Source: Campylobacter geochelonis
GTDB lineage: Bacteria; Campylobacterota; Campylobacteria; Campylobacterales; Campylobacteraceae
Direction: 5' to 3'
Assembly: GCF_013201685.1 (NCBI RefSeq)
Contig: NZ_CP053844.1
Location: forward strand, 1,178,001-1,242,000
Length of the DNA stretch: 64,000 nt
Part shown: positions 56,983 to 64,000 of the stretch, piece by piece
Layout of the letters: each line of letters begins with the position of its first letter
How positions within the stretch are numbered: the first letter of the stretch is position 1
Position numbers and translations under genes: made by a program
The notes under the pieces: model-generated
Databases searched by the model: none
Seen by the model: only the letters and a program-made list of their open reading frames with translations
What the model was told of the DNA's origin: nothing

Positions 56983-58797
56983 CTATTCTAGTAGATTAAA
57001 AATCAAACTCGTACTTTGTAAATGAGCGATATTCTCTTCATGGCGAGATTTTAACGCATTTAGATAGGCTAAGTTTTTACTCTCAAGCTCTTTAAAATTT
57101 AGAGTCAAATTCTCTATATTTTTCTGTATAAACGGCTTTCGTCCGATAAAATCATTCTCAAACTCAAAATAGTTTAAATTTGTTAAAATCCTAGCTAAAA
57201 TTTCATCTTTTTTTGGATAATAAAGTGAAAAAGTTTGCGGATCATCTTCATAAGCACTAATTGAGCGCTTTATTTTATCATCGAAAAACGCAACGCTAAG
57301 TTTGATAGCATTTTCGTAATTTGTCGCGATTTTTATGATAAGTTTATCAAAAAACAGACTGTTTTTCTCGCTAAATTCAAACATAGCACGCTCAAATCCA
57401 GCCAAAAATAGCCCATAAACCTCGCTAGCAAATTTTCTAATCTCAGAAAACTCTCTTTGCGAGTAAATTTCATCAGTCTTTCTAATCGTCTCAAACTCAC
57501 CTTTAAAAATAAGCGTCTTATCAACCAAACTTTCTAAAACTTCGCCCATCTCTTTGTTGATTTTAGCGCAAAACTCATCAAGCTCACGCCTAAGTTTTTT
57601 AAACTCACGACTTAGCTTATCATCGTTATAAATCAGTTTAGAAAGTGCCTCATCAGCGTTTAAATATGGCGCTTCATATGTGATTTTCTCTACTTTTTTA
57701 CCCATTAAAGTTTTGCTTTGCACATAGTAGCTTTGGCTAGTTTGAGATATGTGTTTTAGTATTTCATCGCTTAAAGAATTTGAAATTTCTTTGATTTTTG
57801 CATAGAATTTTATAAATTCGTTCTTATAAATTTCAAGAAAATCTGCACTTTTTTTATCAAAATACTCACTAAATTCACTCAAAATCATCTGCATTTTTTC
57901 ATATATTCTGATAAAAAATTCATATTGACAAATAAGTTTGTGCGAAATTTGCGCAGCTTCATCAACGATAAAATTCTCTTTTTTTGCTATGATTTTATCT
58001 CTTAAAAACTGCTTTACAAGCTCAAATCCAGACTCGTCGCTACCGCTTATCTCAAGCTTAGCTGAGATTGCCAAAACTTCATCAAAACTATCGGTGTAAG
58101 TTTTCTTAGCGTGAGTTAAAACACGTGAGATTTCTTCATTATTTAATTTATCTTTTTGATTTAGCAAGCAAATGGAGCTTTTTTTAAGATTTTGCGGGAT
58201 AGCTTCAAGCTCACTTAACTCGCTTGCTCTGGCTGCATTATCAATCAAACTTATCCAAACAAGCCCACCAACTTTTTTTAAAATCTCTAAAGTCTCTTTT
58301 GTATCACTATCGCTTCTTGAATTTAGCCCCGGAGTATCGATAAAAGTTACGCTTTTTAAAAGCTCATTTGGTAAATATATACTCAAAGACTTTACATCTG
58401 CTAAAGCGCCTCTTTGATCTACAAAACTAGCGATGTGGCTTATATCTTTATACTCTTCCCTGCCGTCATTATACAGCGCTTTTAGCATCGTGCATGGGGC
58501 GTATTTTATATAAGTTGGCTTTGCAGTTACTGGGATAACGCCTGTTGGAAGCAAATTTTGCCCTAAAAGCGCGTTTAAAAAACTTGATTTTCCGCTGCTA
58601 AACTGCCCGACAATCGCCACTTGCATCGGCTCATAAATCAAAGCATTTAGCTCATTTAGCTTTGCTACAAGCTCACCGCTTGCATGCATTTTTGGCTCAA
58701 GCAACACTGCTTTAAATTTAGCAAATTCACCAGCAAAGTCATCACTAAAATCAAGAAGAAATTTGTTTTTATACTCGTTTATAAATTTTTCTAACAC
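56983..58797 (-). CDS. dynamin-like protein DLP2
   Basis: 604 residues. GTPase motifs: G1 GQFSSGKSSFLNALLG (about 62-77), G2 threonine in VIPVTAKPTYI, G3 DTPGLN, G4 NQKD. The rest is long helical bundle typical of bacterial dynamin-like proteins. In C. jejuni the homologous pair (Cj0411/Cj0412) forms a heterotetramer that tethers membranes. The start overlaps the stop of the upstream partner by 7 nt, so the two proteins should be made together. Confidence 0.9.
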   Translation of the reverse strand: MLEKFINEYKNKFLLDFSDDFAGEFAKFKAVLLEPKMHASGELVAKLNELNALIYEPMQVAIVGQFSSGKSSFLNALLGQNLLPTGVIPVTAKPTYIKYAPCTMLKALYNDGREEYKDISHIASFVDQRGALADVKSLSIYLPNELLKSVTFIDTPGLNSRSDSDTKETLEILKKVGGLVWISLIDNAARASELSELEAIPQNLKKSSICLLNQKDKLNNEEISRVLTHAKKTYTDSFDEVLAISAKLEISGSDESGFELVKQFLRDKIIAKKENFIVDEAAQISHKLICQYEFFIRIYEKMQMILSEFSEYFDKKSADFLEIYKNEFIKFYAKIKEISNSLSDEILKHISQTSQSYYVQSKTLMGKKVEKITYEAPYLNADEALSKLIYNDDKLSREFKKLRRELDEFCAKINKEMGEVLESLVDKTLIFKGEFETIRKTDEIYSQREFSEIRKFASEVYGLFLAGFERAMFEFSEKNSLFFDKLIIKIATNYENAIKLSVAFFDDKIKRSISAYEDDPQTFSLYYPKKDEILARILTNLNYFEFENDFIGRKPFIQKNIENLTLNFKELESKNLAYLNALKSRHEENIAHLQSTSLIFNLLE

Positions 58798-60899
58798 TGG
58801 CTTATCCTTTTGCTCACTTGGCTGATTGTTTCTAGTTTTTCTCTAATTGTTTGGCTTTTTTGGCTCATTTGTTGTGAGTTTTGCTCGCTTTTGTTCGCGT
58901 TTTCTTCAAGCGTTTTGATTTTGTTTTTTAACTCATTTTCATATGTCAAAGCGCCATTTTCAAGAAGAGTTTTAAACTCGCTCGTGCAATCATTTGCAAG
59001 CAAAACAAGAGATGATTTGATATCTATAGCTTTTAAAAACTCATCAAAAAGCTCTTGAACTTGTGATGGCAAGTGCGCTAAATTTCGCTCATTTTGGATA
59101 AGCTTTAAAAGACGCGTTTGAAGTGTCGTGTAATCAACCTTTAGCAAATTCTCATCCAAATACGCCTTTATATCAAACCCTCCAACTTCTATCTTGTTAA
59201 ATGCTTCAAACTCAAGCGCCAAAGTCTCGCTAAGAGCCTCTATATCTTTACTAACAAGGAATTTTAACTCCCTAAAAACATCTAAAATCAAGTCGTTAAA
59301 ACCGCCTTGAACTATCATAAAAATTCGTTCAAAATCCAGCTTTTTTTTGTTTTTGTTCGCATAAACAACATCGTTTATAACGCGATCTTTTATAATAGTG
59401 CTAATCGTTTTAATACTAGAAAATGCCTCTAAATTTGAGTAATCAAGTTTTAAAAACGCTGTTTTTAGCTCAAATTTAAATCTCTCAAGCCCATTTTTAA
59501 GATTTAAATTCTCTTTTTTTAAGATATCAAGCTCATTTTCAAGCTCAAATTTAGACCCACCTAGTGCACTAAGTTCAAACTCAAACTCATCTTTAAGAGC
59601 TTTTATAACAAAATTTAGCTCTTTTTTATATCCAAATAAAATTATCTGTGCTTTTAGTGAGTTTTTACCAAAAAATTTCTCATATAAGTAGTTTTTAAGC
59701 TTATCTATACCAACACGGTTTAGGCTATCAACCATGAAAAACTCGACTGAATTTATCAAATTTGAGCTAAATCCAGAGCTTTCAAGCTCGCTTGCAATTG
59801 AGCGTTTTGTATAAATTATCACATCATTTAGCTCTTTTTGGCTTAACGCATCGATATGAGTTAAAACCACGACAAAGCCGCCACTTTTGCCATACTTTAA
59901 GAAATTTTTTATAAATTCCATATCTTTTTTAGTCGCACTTTGAGCTGCATTCATAAGATGAATGTTAAAATCACTCTCATGCATAAATTTTTTAGTTAGC
60001 TCTTCACGCAAAACCACAGCATCATCAAGTCCTGGGGTATCAACTATGCAGATATTGTCTTTTAAAAACTCAGCATTAGCGCCAAGTTCGACCAGTTTGA
60101 CAAATTTACTAATTTCATTTTTGGCTGTTGTGTAGGTTTTTAGCTCTTCTGGCTTGATTTCGATGATATTTTTTGCTGGCGCATTCTCTTCTATTCCAAG
60201 TGTTTTTAGCTCATCTTCACTCCAAAAATGCACCTTTGCGCTCTGATTTTGGCTAAATTTAAGCAAGGTTAAATTTGCCGTTTCTGGGATATTTGAAGTG
60301 CCAAGAAGTTTTAAATCAAGCAAAGCGTTTAGCATGGTAGATTTTCCAGCATTTATAACGCCAGTTACAGAGAGATAAAACTGCGAATTTAGCGCACTTT
60401 GGTAAGCTAAATCAAGTCTTTTATCTAAATTTGGATTTAAATTTAACTCTTTTAGTTTAAAATAAGCTTCATTTAAAACATTGATATTATGATGAAAAAT
60501 ATCGCCTACGCTTATATCTTCGATTTTAGTTTGGCTTTCATCATCGATTAGCTTGAGAGAATTTATAAATTTAGTGATATTTTCAAACTCATCATCTGAA
60601 ATTATTTCATTTTTACTTAACGTTTTTAGATGTGCTAGCACTTCGCTTCTTGAAATTTGTAGATGAGAGATGGCGTTTATGACTCCAACTTGAGCGGTTT
60701 GGATATCAAAAAGATCTGTTTTTAAATTTAAACTTTTAAAAATTTCACAAAAGCTTTCTAAGCTTATATATCTATCGTAATTTTTCTCGCTACACGAAAG
60801 AACTATAGCGCTACTTTTTGAATCGAGTTGTAGGCTTTTTGTAAGATCTAAGTAAAGCTTGTTTATACCCCAAATTTGCGTTAAAAATTCATCCATCAA
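58791..60899 (-). CDS. dynamin-like protein DLP1
   Basis: 702 residues. An N-terminal helical region of about 170 residues precedes the GTPase: G1 GVINAGKSTMLNALLDL, G3 DTPGLDDAV, G4 THIDALS. Long helical stalk follows, and the C-terminal 40 residues are glutamine- and serine-rich coil (ANKSEQNSQQMSQKSQTIRE). It corresponds to DLP1 of the C. jejuni pair, which has an N-terminal extension that binds DLP2. It lies 99 bp downstream of frdB on the same strand. Confidence 0.9.
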   Translation of the reverse strand: MMDEFLTQIWGINKLYLDLTKSLQLDSKSSAIVLSCSEKNYDRYISLESFCEIFKSLNLKTDLFDIQTAQVGVINAISHLQISRSEVLAHLKTLSKNEIISDDEFENITKFINSLKLIDDESQTKIEDISVGDIFHHNINVLNEAYFKLKELNLNPNLDKRLDLAYQSALNSQFYLSVTGVINAGKSTMLNALLDLKLLGTSNIPETANLTLLKFSQNQSAKVHFWSEDELKTLGIEENAPAKNIIEIKPEELKTYTTAKNEISKFVKLVELGANAEFLKDNICIVDTPGLDDAVVLREELTKKFMHESDFNIHLMNAAQSATKKDMEFIKNFLKYGKSGGFVVVLTHIDALSQKELNDVIIYTKRSIASELESSGFSSNLINSVEFFMVDSLNRVGIDKLKNYLYEKFFGKNSLKAQIILFGYKKELNFVIKALKDEFEFELSALGGSKFELENELDILKKENLNLKNGLERFKFELKTAFLKLDYSNLEAFSSIKTISTIIKDRVINDVVYANKNKKKLDFERIFMIVQGGFNDLILDVFRELKFLVSKDIEALSETLALEFEAFNKIEVGGFDIKAYLDENLLKVDYTTLQTRLLKLIQNERNLAHLPSQVQELFDEFLKAIDIKSSLVLLANDCTSEFKTLLENGALTYENELKNKIKTLEENANKSEQNSQQMSQKSQTIREKLETISQVSKRISQC

Positions 60900-60963
60900 T
60901 CGCCTTTAAAAACTAAAATATGACAATTTTACCAAAAATTTATTAAATCCAAATGCAAGATAT

Positions 60964-60987
60964 AGGGTTAAATTTAAATTTAACCCT
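60964..60987 (-). terminator. palindrome after frdB
   Basis: A perfect 24-bp palindrome with arms AGGGTTAAATTT and AAATTTAACCCT, 12 nt after the frdB stop; probably a terminator or mRNA-end stabiliser between frd and the DLP genes. Confidence 0.6.
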
Positions 60988-60998
60988 ACTTTAAGAAG

Positions 60999-61718
60999 TT
61001 ATTTTACAGTAGCAAGTTTTCGTCTAAGATAGGCGATTTTGCTTTGAAGTGGAAGGTGTTTTGGACAGTTATCCTCACAACCTAGCAAACTCATACAGCC
61101 AAATACGCCATCATCATCGCCAACTAGCTCATAAAAGTCCGCATCGCTTCTTTCATCAAGGGGATCTGATTTAAATCTTACGATTCTATTTAATCCAACA
61201 GCACCGATAAAATCTTTTCTCATAACCGCAGTTCCACAACTCGCAACGCAAATTCCGCACTCAATGCAACGATCAAGCTCAAAAGTATCTTGAGCTGCTT
61301 GTGGGTCTACTTTTTCCTCTATTTTTGAGATATCTGTTACTTTGTTTGTATGAACCCAGCTCTCAACTCTTTGGTTCATTGCTGCCATCCATTTGCCAGT
61401 ATTTACACTTAAATCTTTTATAAGTTTAAATGCAGGAAGTGGCATAAGCTCGATAACTCCATCTTCATAATCTTTTGTAAGAGTTCTACAAGCAAGTTTT
61501 GGCACGCCATTTATGACCATACCGCAACTTCCACAAATTCCAGCCCTACAAACAAAATCAAAGCTAAGGCTTGGATCTTGATTTTCGCGGATTAAATTTA
61601 GCGCGATAAAAATCGTCATACCAGGCGCTTCTTCTAGCTCATATGTCGCAAAATGTGGTTTTGAGACCTTGCTTAAAGGATTATATTTAAATGCTTTTAT
61701 GGTTATTTTTCTACTCAT
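60999..61718 (-). CDS. frdB: fumarate reductase iron-sulfur subunit FrdB
   Basis: 239 residues from ATG 61718, which has GGAG 6 nt before it; a TTG two codons earlier is less likely. It carries three clusters: [2Fe-2S] in [20 protein letters not shown] with Cys next, [4Fe-4S] in [11 protein letters not shown], and [3Fe-4S]/[4Fe-4S] in [16 protein letters not shown]. It transfers electrons from FrdC to FrdA. The start overlaps the frdA stop by 8 nt. Confidence 0.97.
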   Translation of the reverse strand: MSRKITIKAFKYNPLSKVSKPHFATYELEEAPGMTIFIALNLIRENQDPSLSFDFVCRAGICGSCGMVINGVPKLACRTLTKDYEDGVIELMPLPAFKLIKDLSVNTGKWMAAMNQRVESWVHTNKVTDISKIEEKVDPQAAQDTFELDRCIECGICVASCGTAVMRKDFIGAVGLNRIVRFKSDPLDERSDADFYELVGDDDGVFGCMSLLGCEDNCPKHLPLQSKIAYLRRKLATVK

Positions 61719-63699
61719 TACCAACTCCTACTCTTTCGTTTGGTTTTTTGAATTTTGGTTGAAGTTCATAAGGCATTAGAGCATCTTGTATCTCATATCT
61801 ACCTTTACCCTCTTTTTCTAACTCTTCTTTGATTTTATCAACCTCTGCTTGTCTTATTTGACTTTGTGGGTTTTCTATGATGTTACCTTTTGCGCCATAT
61901 CCTCTAAATGCTGGTGGAATTTCCATCTTCATGATATCAAGTGGCTCATAAGTAACTGTTGGCATAGTATCGCCCTCTTTCCAAGCTGTAAGAGTTCTTT
62001 TTAGCCAGTTAGCATCATCTCTTTTTGTGTAGTCCTCACGATAATGCGCGCCACGACTCTCTGTTCGTAAAAGCGCTCCATAAGCAACACAAAGTGCAAG
62101 TTTTAGCATCTTTGGAGTTCTATAAGCATCTTCAAGCTCTGGGTTAGCAAACGGCTCTTTGTTCTCTACTTTGATATCTAAAGATTTCTTATATAGCTCT
62201 TCAAGCTCTTTAACCGCTTTTTCTAATCCCTCGCCTGTTCTAAAGATAGCAACATAATCCCACATAACATCTTTCATGCGATTTTTTATCTCATAAACGT
62301 TAAATTTACCCTCTTTACTTAGAAGCTCTTTTATGTAGTTTTCTTCTCTATCAACAAATTTTTGAACATCTTGAGTGTTGATATCTATATCGTGTGATTT
62401 ACAATAATCAGCAAAATAATCTCCAACTATCATACCAGCAACAACTGTTTCAGCAACTGAGTTTCCACCAAGTCTGTTAAAGCCGTGCATATCCCAACAC
62501 GCCGCTTCACCAGCTGAGAACAAACCAGCTAAAGTTGGGCTTTCGCCTGTTGGTTTTGTTTTGATTCCACCCATTGAGTAGTGTTGCATAGGAAGAACTG
62601 GTGCCCATCCTTTTGGACCTTCATCTGCAGGATCAATACCATTAAAAATTTCGCAAATTTCTTGAACATCGCGTAAGTTTTTTTCTATATGTTCACGACC
62701 CAAAATAGAAATATCTAGCCATAAATGCTCTCCATAGATACTTTTTACGCCCTTGCCATTTCTGATATGCTCCATCATACGACGACTTACAACATCTCTA
62801 CTTGCAAGCTCTTTTTTCTCTGGCTCATAATCAGGCATAAAACGATATCCATCAACATCACGAAGAATTCCGCCATCACCTCTACAACCCTCAGTTAGCA
62901 AAATTCCGCTAGGAACGATTGGGGTTGGGTGAAATTGAACCGCTTCCATGTTTCCAAGTTGAGCAACTCCCGTCTCAAGCGCAATCGCAGCTCCAGTTCC
63001 CTCACAAATAACAGCATTAGTTGTATGTTTGTAAATTCTACCATAACCACCAGTTGCTATAAGTGTTCCACGAGATACATAAGCTTCTATTGTTCCATCG
63101 ATTAAGTCTCTTACGATAGCGCCATAGCAACGATTATCTTTATGAATCAAAGCTATAGCTTCTTTTCTATCTCTTATATCAACATTGTGTTTAACGCACT
63201 CATTTGCCACACCAAAAAGCATAGTATGACCTGTGGCGTCTGCTGTGTAGCAAGTTCTCCACTTTTTAGTTCCACCAAAGTCTCTTGAGTGGATAAGTCC
63301 ATTTACCTCTTCTTTTTCTTCGATAGTTGTTTTTTGTGCGTTTATAACCGCACTTCTTTTACCTTTAGTAATTCTAGTCCAAGGAACGCCCCAACTAGCA
63401 AGCTCACGAATCGCTTTTGGTGCAGTTTGAACAAACATCCTAGCAACTTCTTGATCGCATCCCCAGTCGCTTCCTTTAACAGTATCTGCAAAGTGAACAT
63501 CTTCGTTATCGCCCTCACTCATCTTAGAATTTCCAAGACTTGCTTGCATACCGCCTTGTGCTGCAGCTGAGTGTGAACGACGAACTGGACAAAGACTTAA
63601 AACTATAGTACTATTTCCCTTTTCAGCAGAAGCAACAGCTGCTCTAAGACCAGCCAAACCACCACCTATAACTAACGAATCACAATAAATTATATTCAT
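61711..63699 (-). CDS. frdA: fumarate reductase flavoprotein FrdA
   Basis: 662 residues, as in epsilonproteobacterial fumarate reductases. Dinucleotide fold [10 protein letters not shown], covalent-FAD histidine His43 in [13 protein letters not shown], active-site [20 protein letters not shown] and [14 protein letters not shown]. Reduces fumarate to succinate with menaquinol during anaerobic respiration. The order frdC-frdA-frdB is that of Wolinella and Campylobacter. Confidence 0.98.
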   Translation of the reverse strand: MNIIYCDSLVIGGGLAGLRAAVASAEKGNSTIVLSLCPVRRSHSAAAQGGMQASLGNSKMSEGDNEDVHFADTVKGSDWGCDQEVARMFVQTAPKAIRELASWGVPWTRITKGKRSAVINAQKTTIEEKEEVNGLIHSRDFGGTKKWRTCYTADATGHTMLFGVANECVKHNVDIRDRKEAIALIHKDNRCYGAIVRDLIDGTIEAYVSRGTLIATGGYGRIYKHTTNAVICEGTGAAIALETGVAQLGNMEAVQFHPTPIVPSGILLTEGCRGDGGILRDVDGYRFMPDYEPEKKELASRDVVSRRMMEHIRNGKGVKSIYGEHLWLDISILGREHIEKNLRDVQEICEIFNGIDPADEGPKGWAPVLPMQHYSMGGIKTKPTGESPTLAGLFSAGEAACWDMHGFNRLGGNSVAETVVAGMIVGDYFADYCKSHDIDINTQDVQKFVDREENYIKELLSKEGKFNVYEIKNRMKDVMWDYVAIFRTGEGLEKAVKELEELYKKSLDIKVENKEPFANPELEDAYRTPKMLKLALCVAYGALLRTESRGAHYREDYTKRDDANWLKRTLTAWKEGDTMPTVTYEPLDIMKMEIPPAFRGYGAKGNIIENPQSQIRQAEVDKIKEELEKEGKGRYEIQDALMPYELQPKFKKPNERVGVGNE

Positions 63700-63715
63700 A
63701 TTATATTTCCTTACC

Positions 63716-64000
63716 TTAACCTAAACTCAACCAAACAACATCTGCAATTACAGAAAGAAGGAAAAAAACGCCCCAAACTATAAAGTTGATTGTTTTGATT
63801 AGTTTTCTTCTTGCATGAGCTTCTGCTCTAGTTCCATCTATACTTACCCATTTCATAATCAATCTATATGTTCCAATACTAGCGTGTAAAACTGTAACGA
63901 TAAGCAAAAGTAGATAAAAGATATGAAGTTGTGAAAATCTTCCTATAGATAAATCTGGAGTAATTTTCTCTCCAAAAACTATAGTTAAAATGTGAGCACT
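63716..64000 (-). CDS. frdC: fumarate reductase cytochrome b subunit FrdC (partial)
   Basis: The frame is open to the window edge; 94 C-terminal residues are visible ([20 protein letters not shown], then [27 protein letters not shown], and a last helix ending VVWLSLG). This matches the di-heme cytochrome b of the Wolinella-type enzyme, including a heme-ligand histidine in VTVLHASIG. The N-terminus lies beyond position 64000. Confidence 0.92.
   Translation of the reverse strand, partial: SAHILTIVFGEKITPDLSIGRFSQLHIFYLLLLIVTVLHASIGTYRLIMKWVSIDGTRAEAHARRKLIKTINFIVWGVFFLLSVIADVVWLSLG

Overview
The window is a chromosomal stretch of a Campylobacter-like epsilonproteobacterium (Campylobacterota). 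The evidence is AT-rich DNA, a PEB4-type SurA-like chaperone, the dba-dsbI pair, the two-gene dynamin-like (DLP) locus, the futalosine menaquinone enzyme MqnE, frdCAB, a tmRNA whose tag reads ANNVKFAPAYAKVA, and the rRNA sequences. I cannot name the species.

Layout. 1-3.3 kb: methionine uptake (end of metN, metI, two tandem metQ) with a Sel1-repeat gene and a decayed copy inside the cluster. 3.4-10.3 kb: peb4, a DedA protein, eptC, a Fur-box-preceded pair of periplasmic metal-handling proteins (NikK/NikL-like) and an ArsB-type permease. 10.9-13.9 kb: a ComEA-like gene, then about 2.6 kb of decayed, repeat-filled DNA with 140-bp and 158-bp tandem duplications. 14-22.1 kb: an rRNA operon on the minus strand (16S, tRNA-Ile, tRNA-Ala, 23S, 5S). 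Its 16S-23S spacer carries an extra co-directional cassette: a 2-oxoglutarate/Fe(II) dioxygenase of the amino-acid hydroxylase type, split by one in-frame TAG; an ACT-domain protein; and a LysE-type amino-acid exporter. A 39-bp partial copy of tRNA-Ala lies beside the intact gene. This is the most unusual feature of the window. 22.5-23 kb: an almost C-free, G-rich repeat patch with TTAGGG-like units.

23.4-32.4 kb: a nine-gene minus-strand operon: dba-dsbI, an unassigned TAT-exported molybdoenzyme with its Fe-S and cytochrome b subunits, a TorD-type chaperone, a response regulator, a histidine kinase and an SBP-PAS sensor without an output domain. 33.2-39.9 kb: two tandem GspH/FimT-like pseudopilins, a GT39-like membrane protein, an MFS transporter, a purine phosphoribosyltransferase with an NCS2 permease, and mqnE. 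40-45.4 kb: glmS, a DJ-1-like protein, a HIT protein, a frameshifted Cache sensor remnant and a second two-component pair paralogous to the first. 45.4-49.2 kb: psrABC-type polysulfide/thiosulfate reductase.

49.3-64 kb: yceI, small Sel1 and coiled-coil proteins, ssrA, ruvB, an AI-2E family transporter, a TonB-dependent receptor with a probable Fur box, the DLP pair and frdCAB (frdC runs off the end).

The metabolic theme is menaquinone-linked anaerobic respiration (MqnE, FrdCAB, PsrABC and the unknown molybdoenzyme). Two paralogous two-component systems each sit beside one molybdoenzyme operon. All calls come from reading the sequence; no database search was run.
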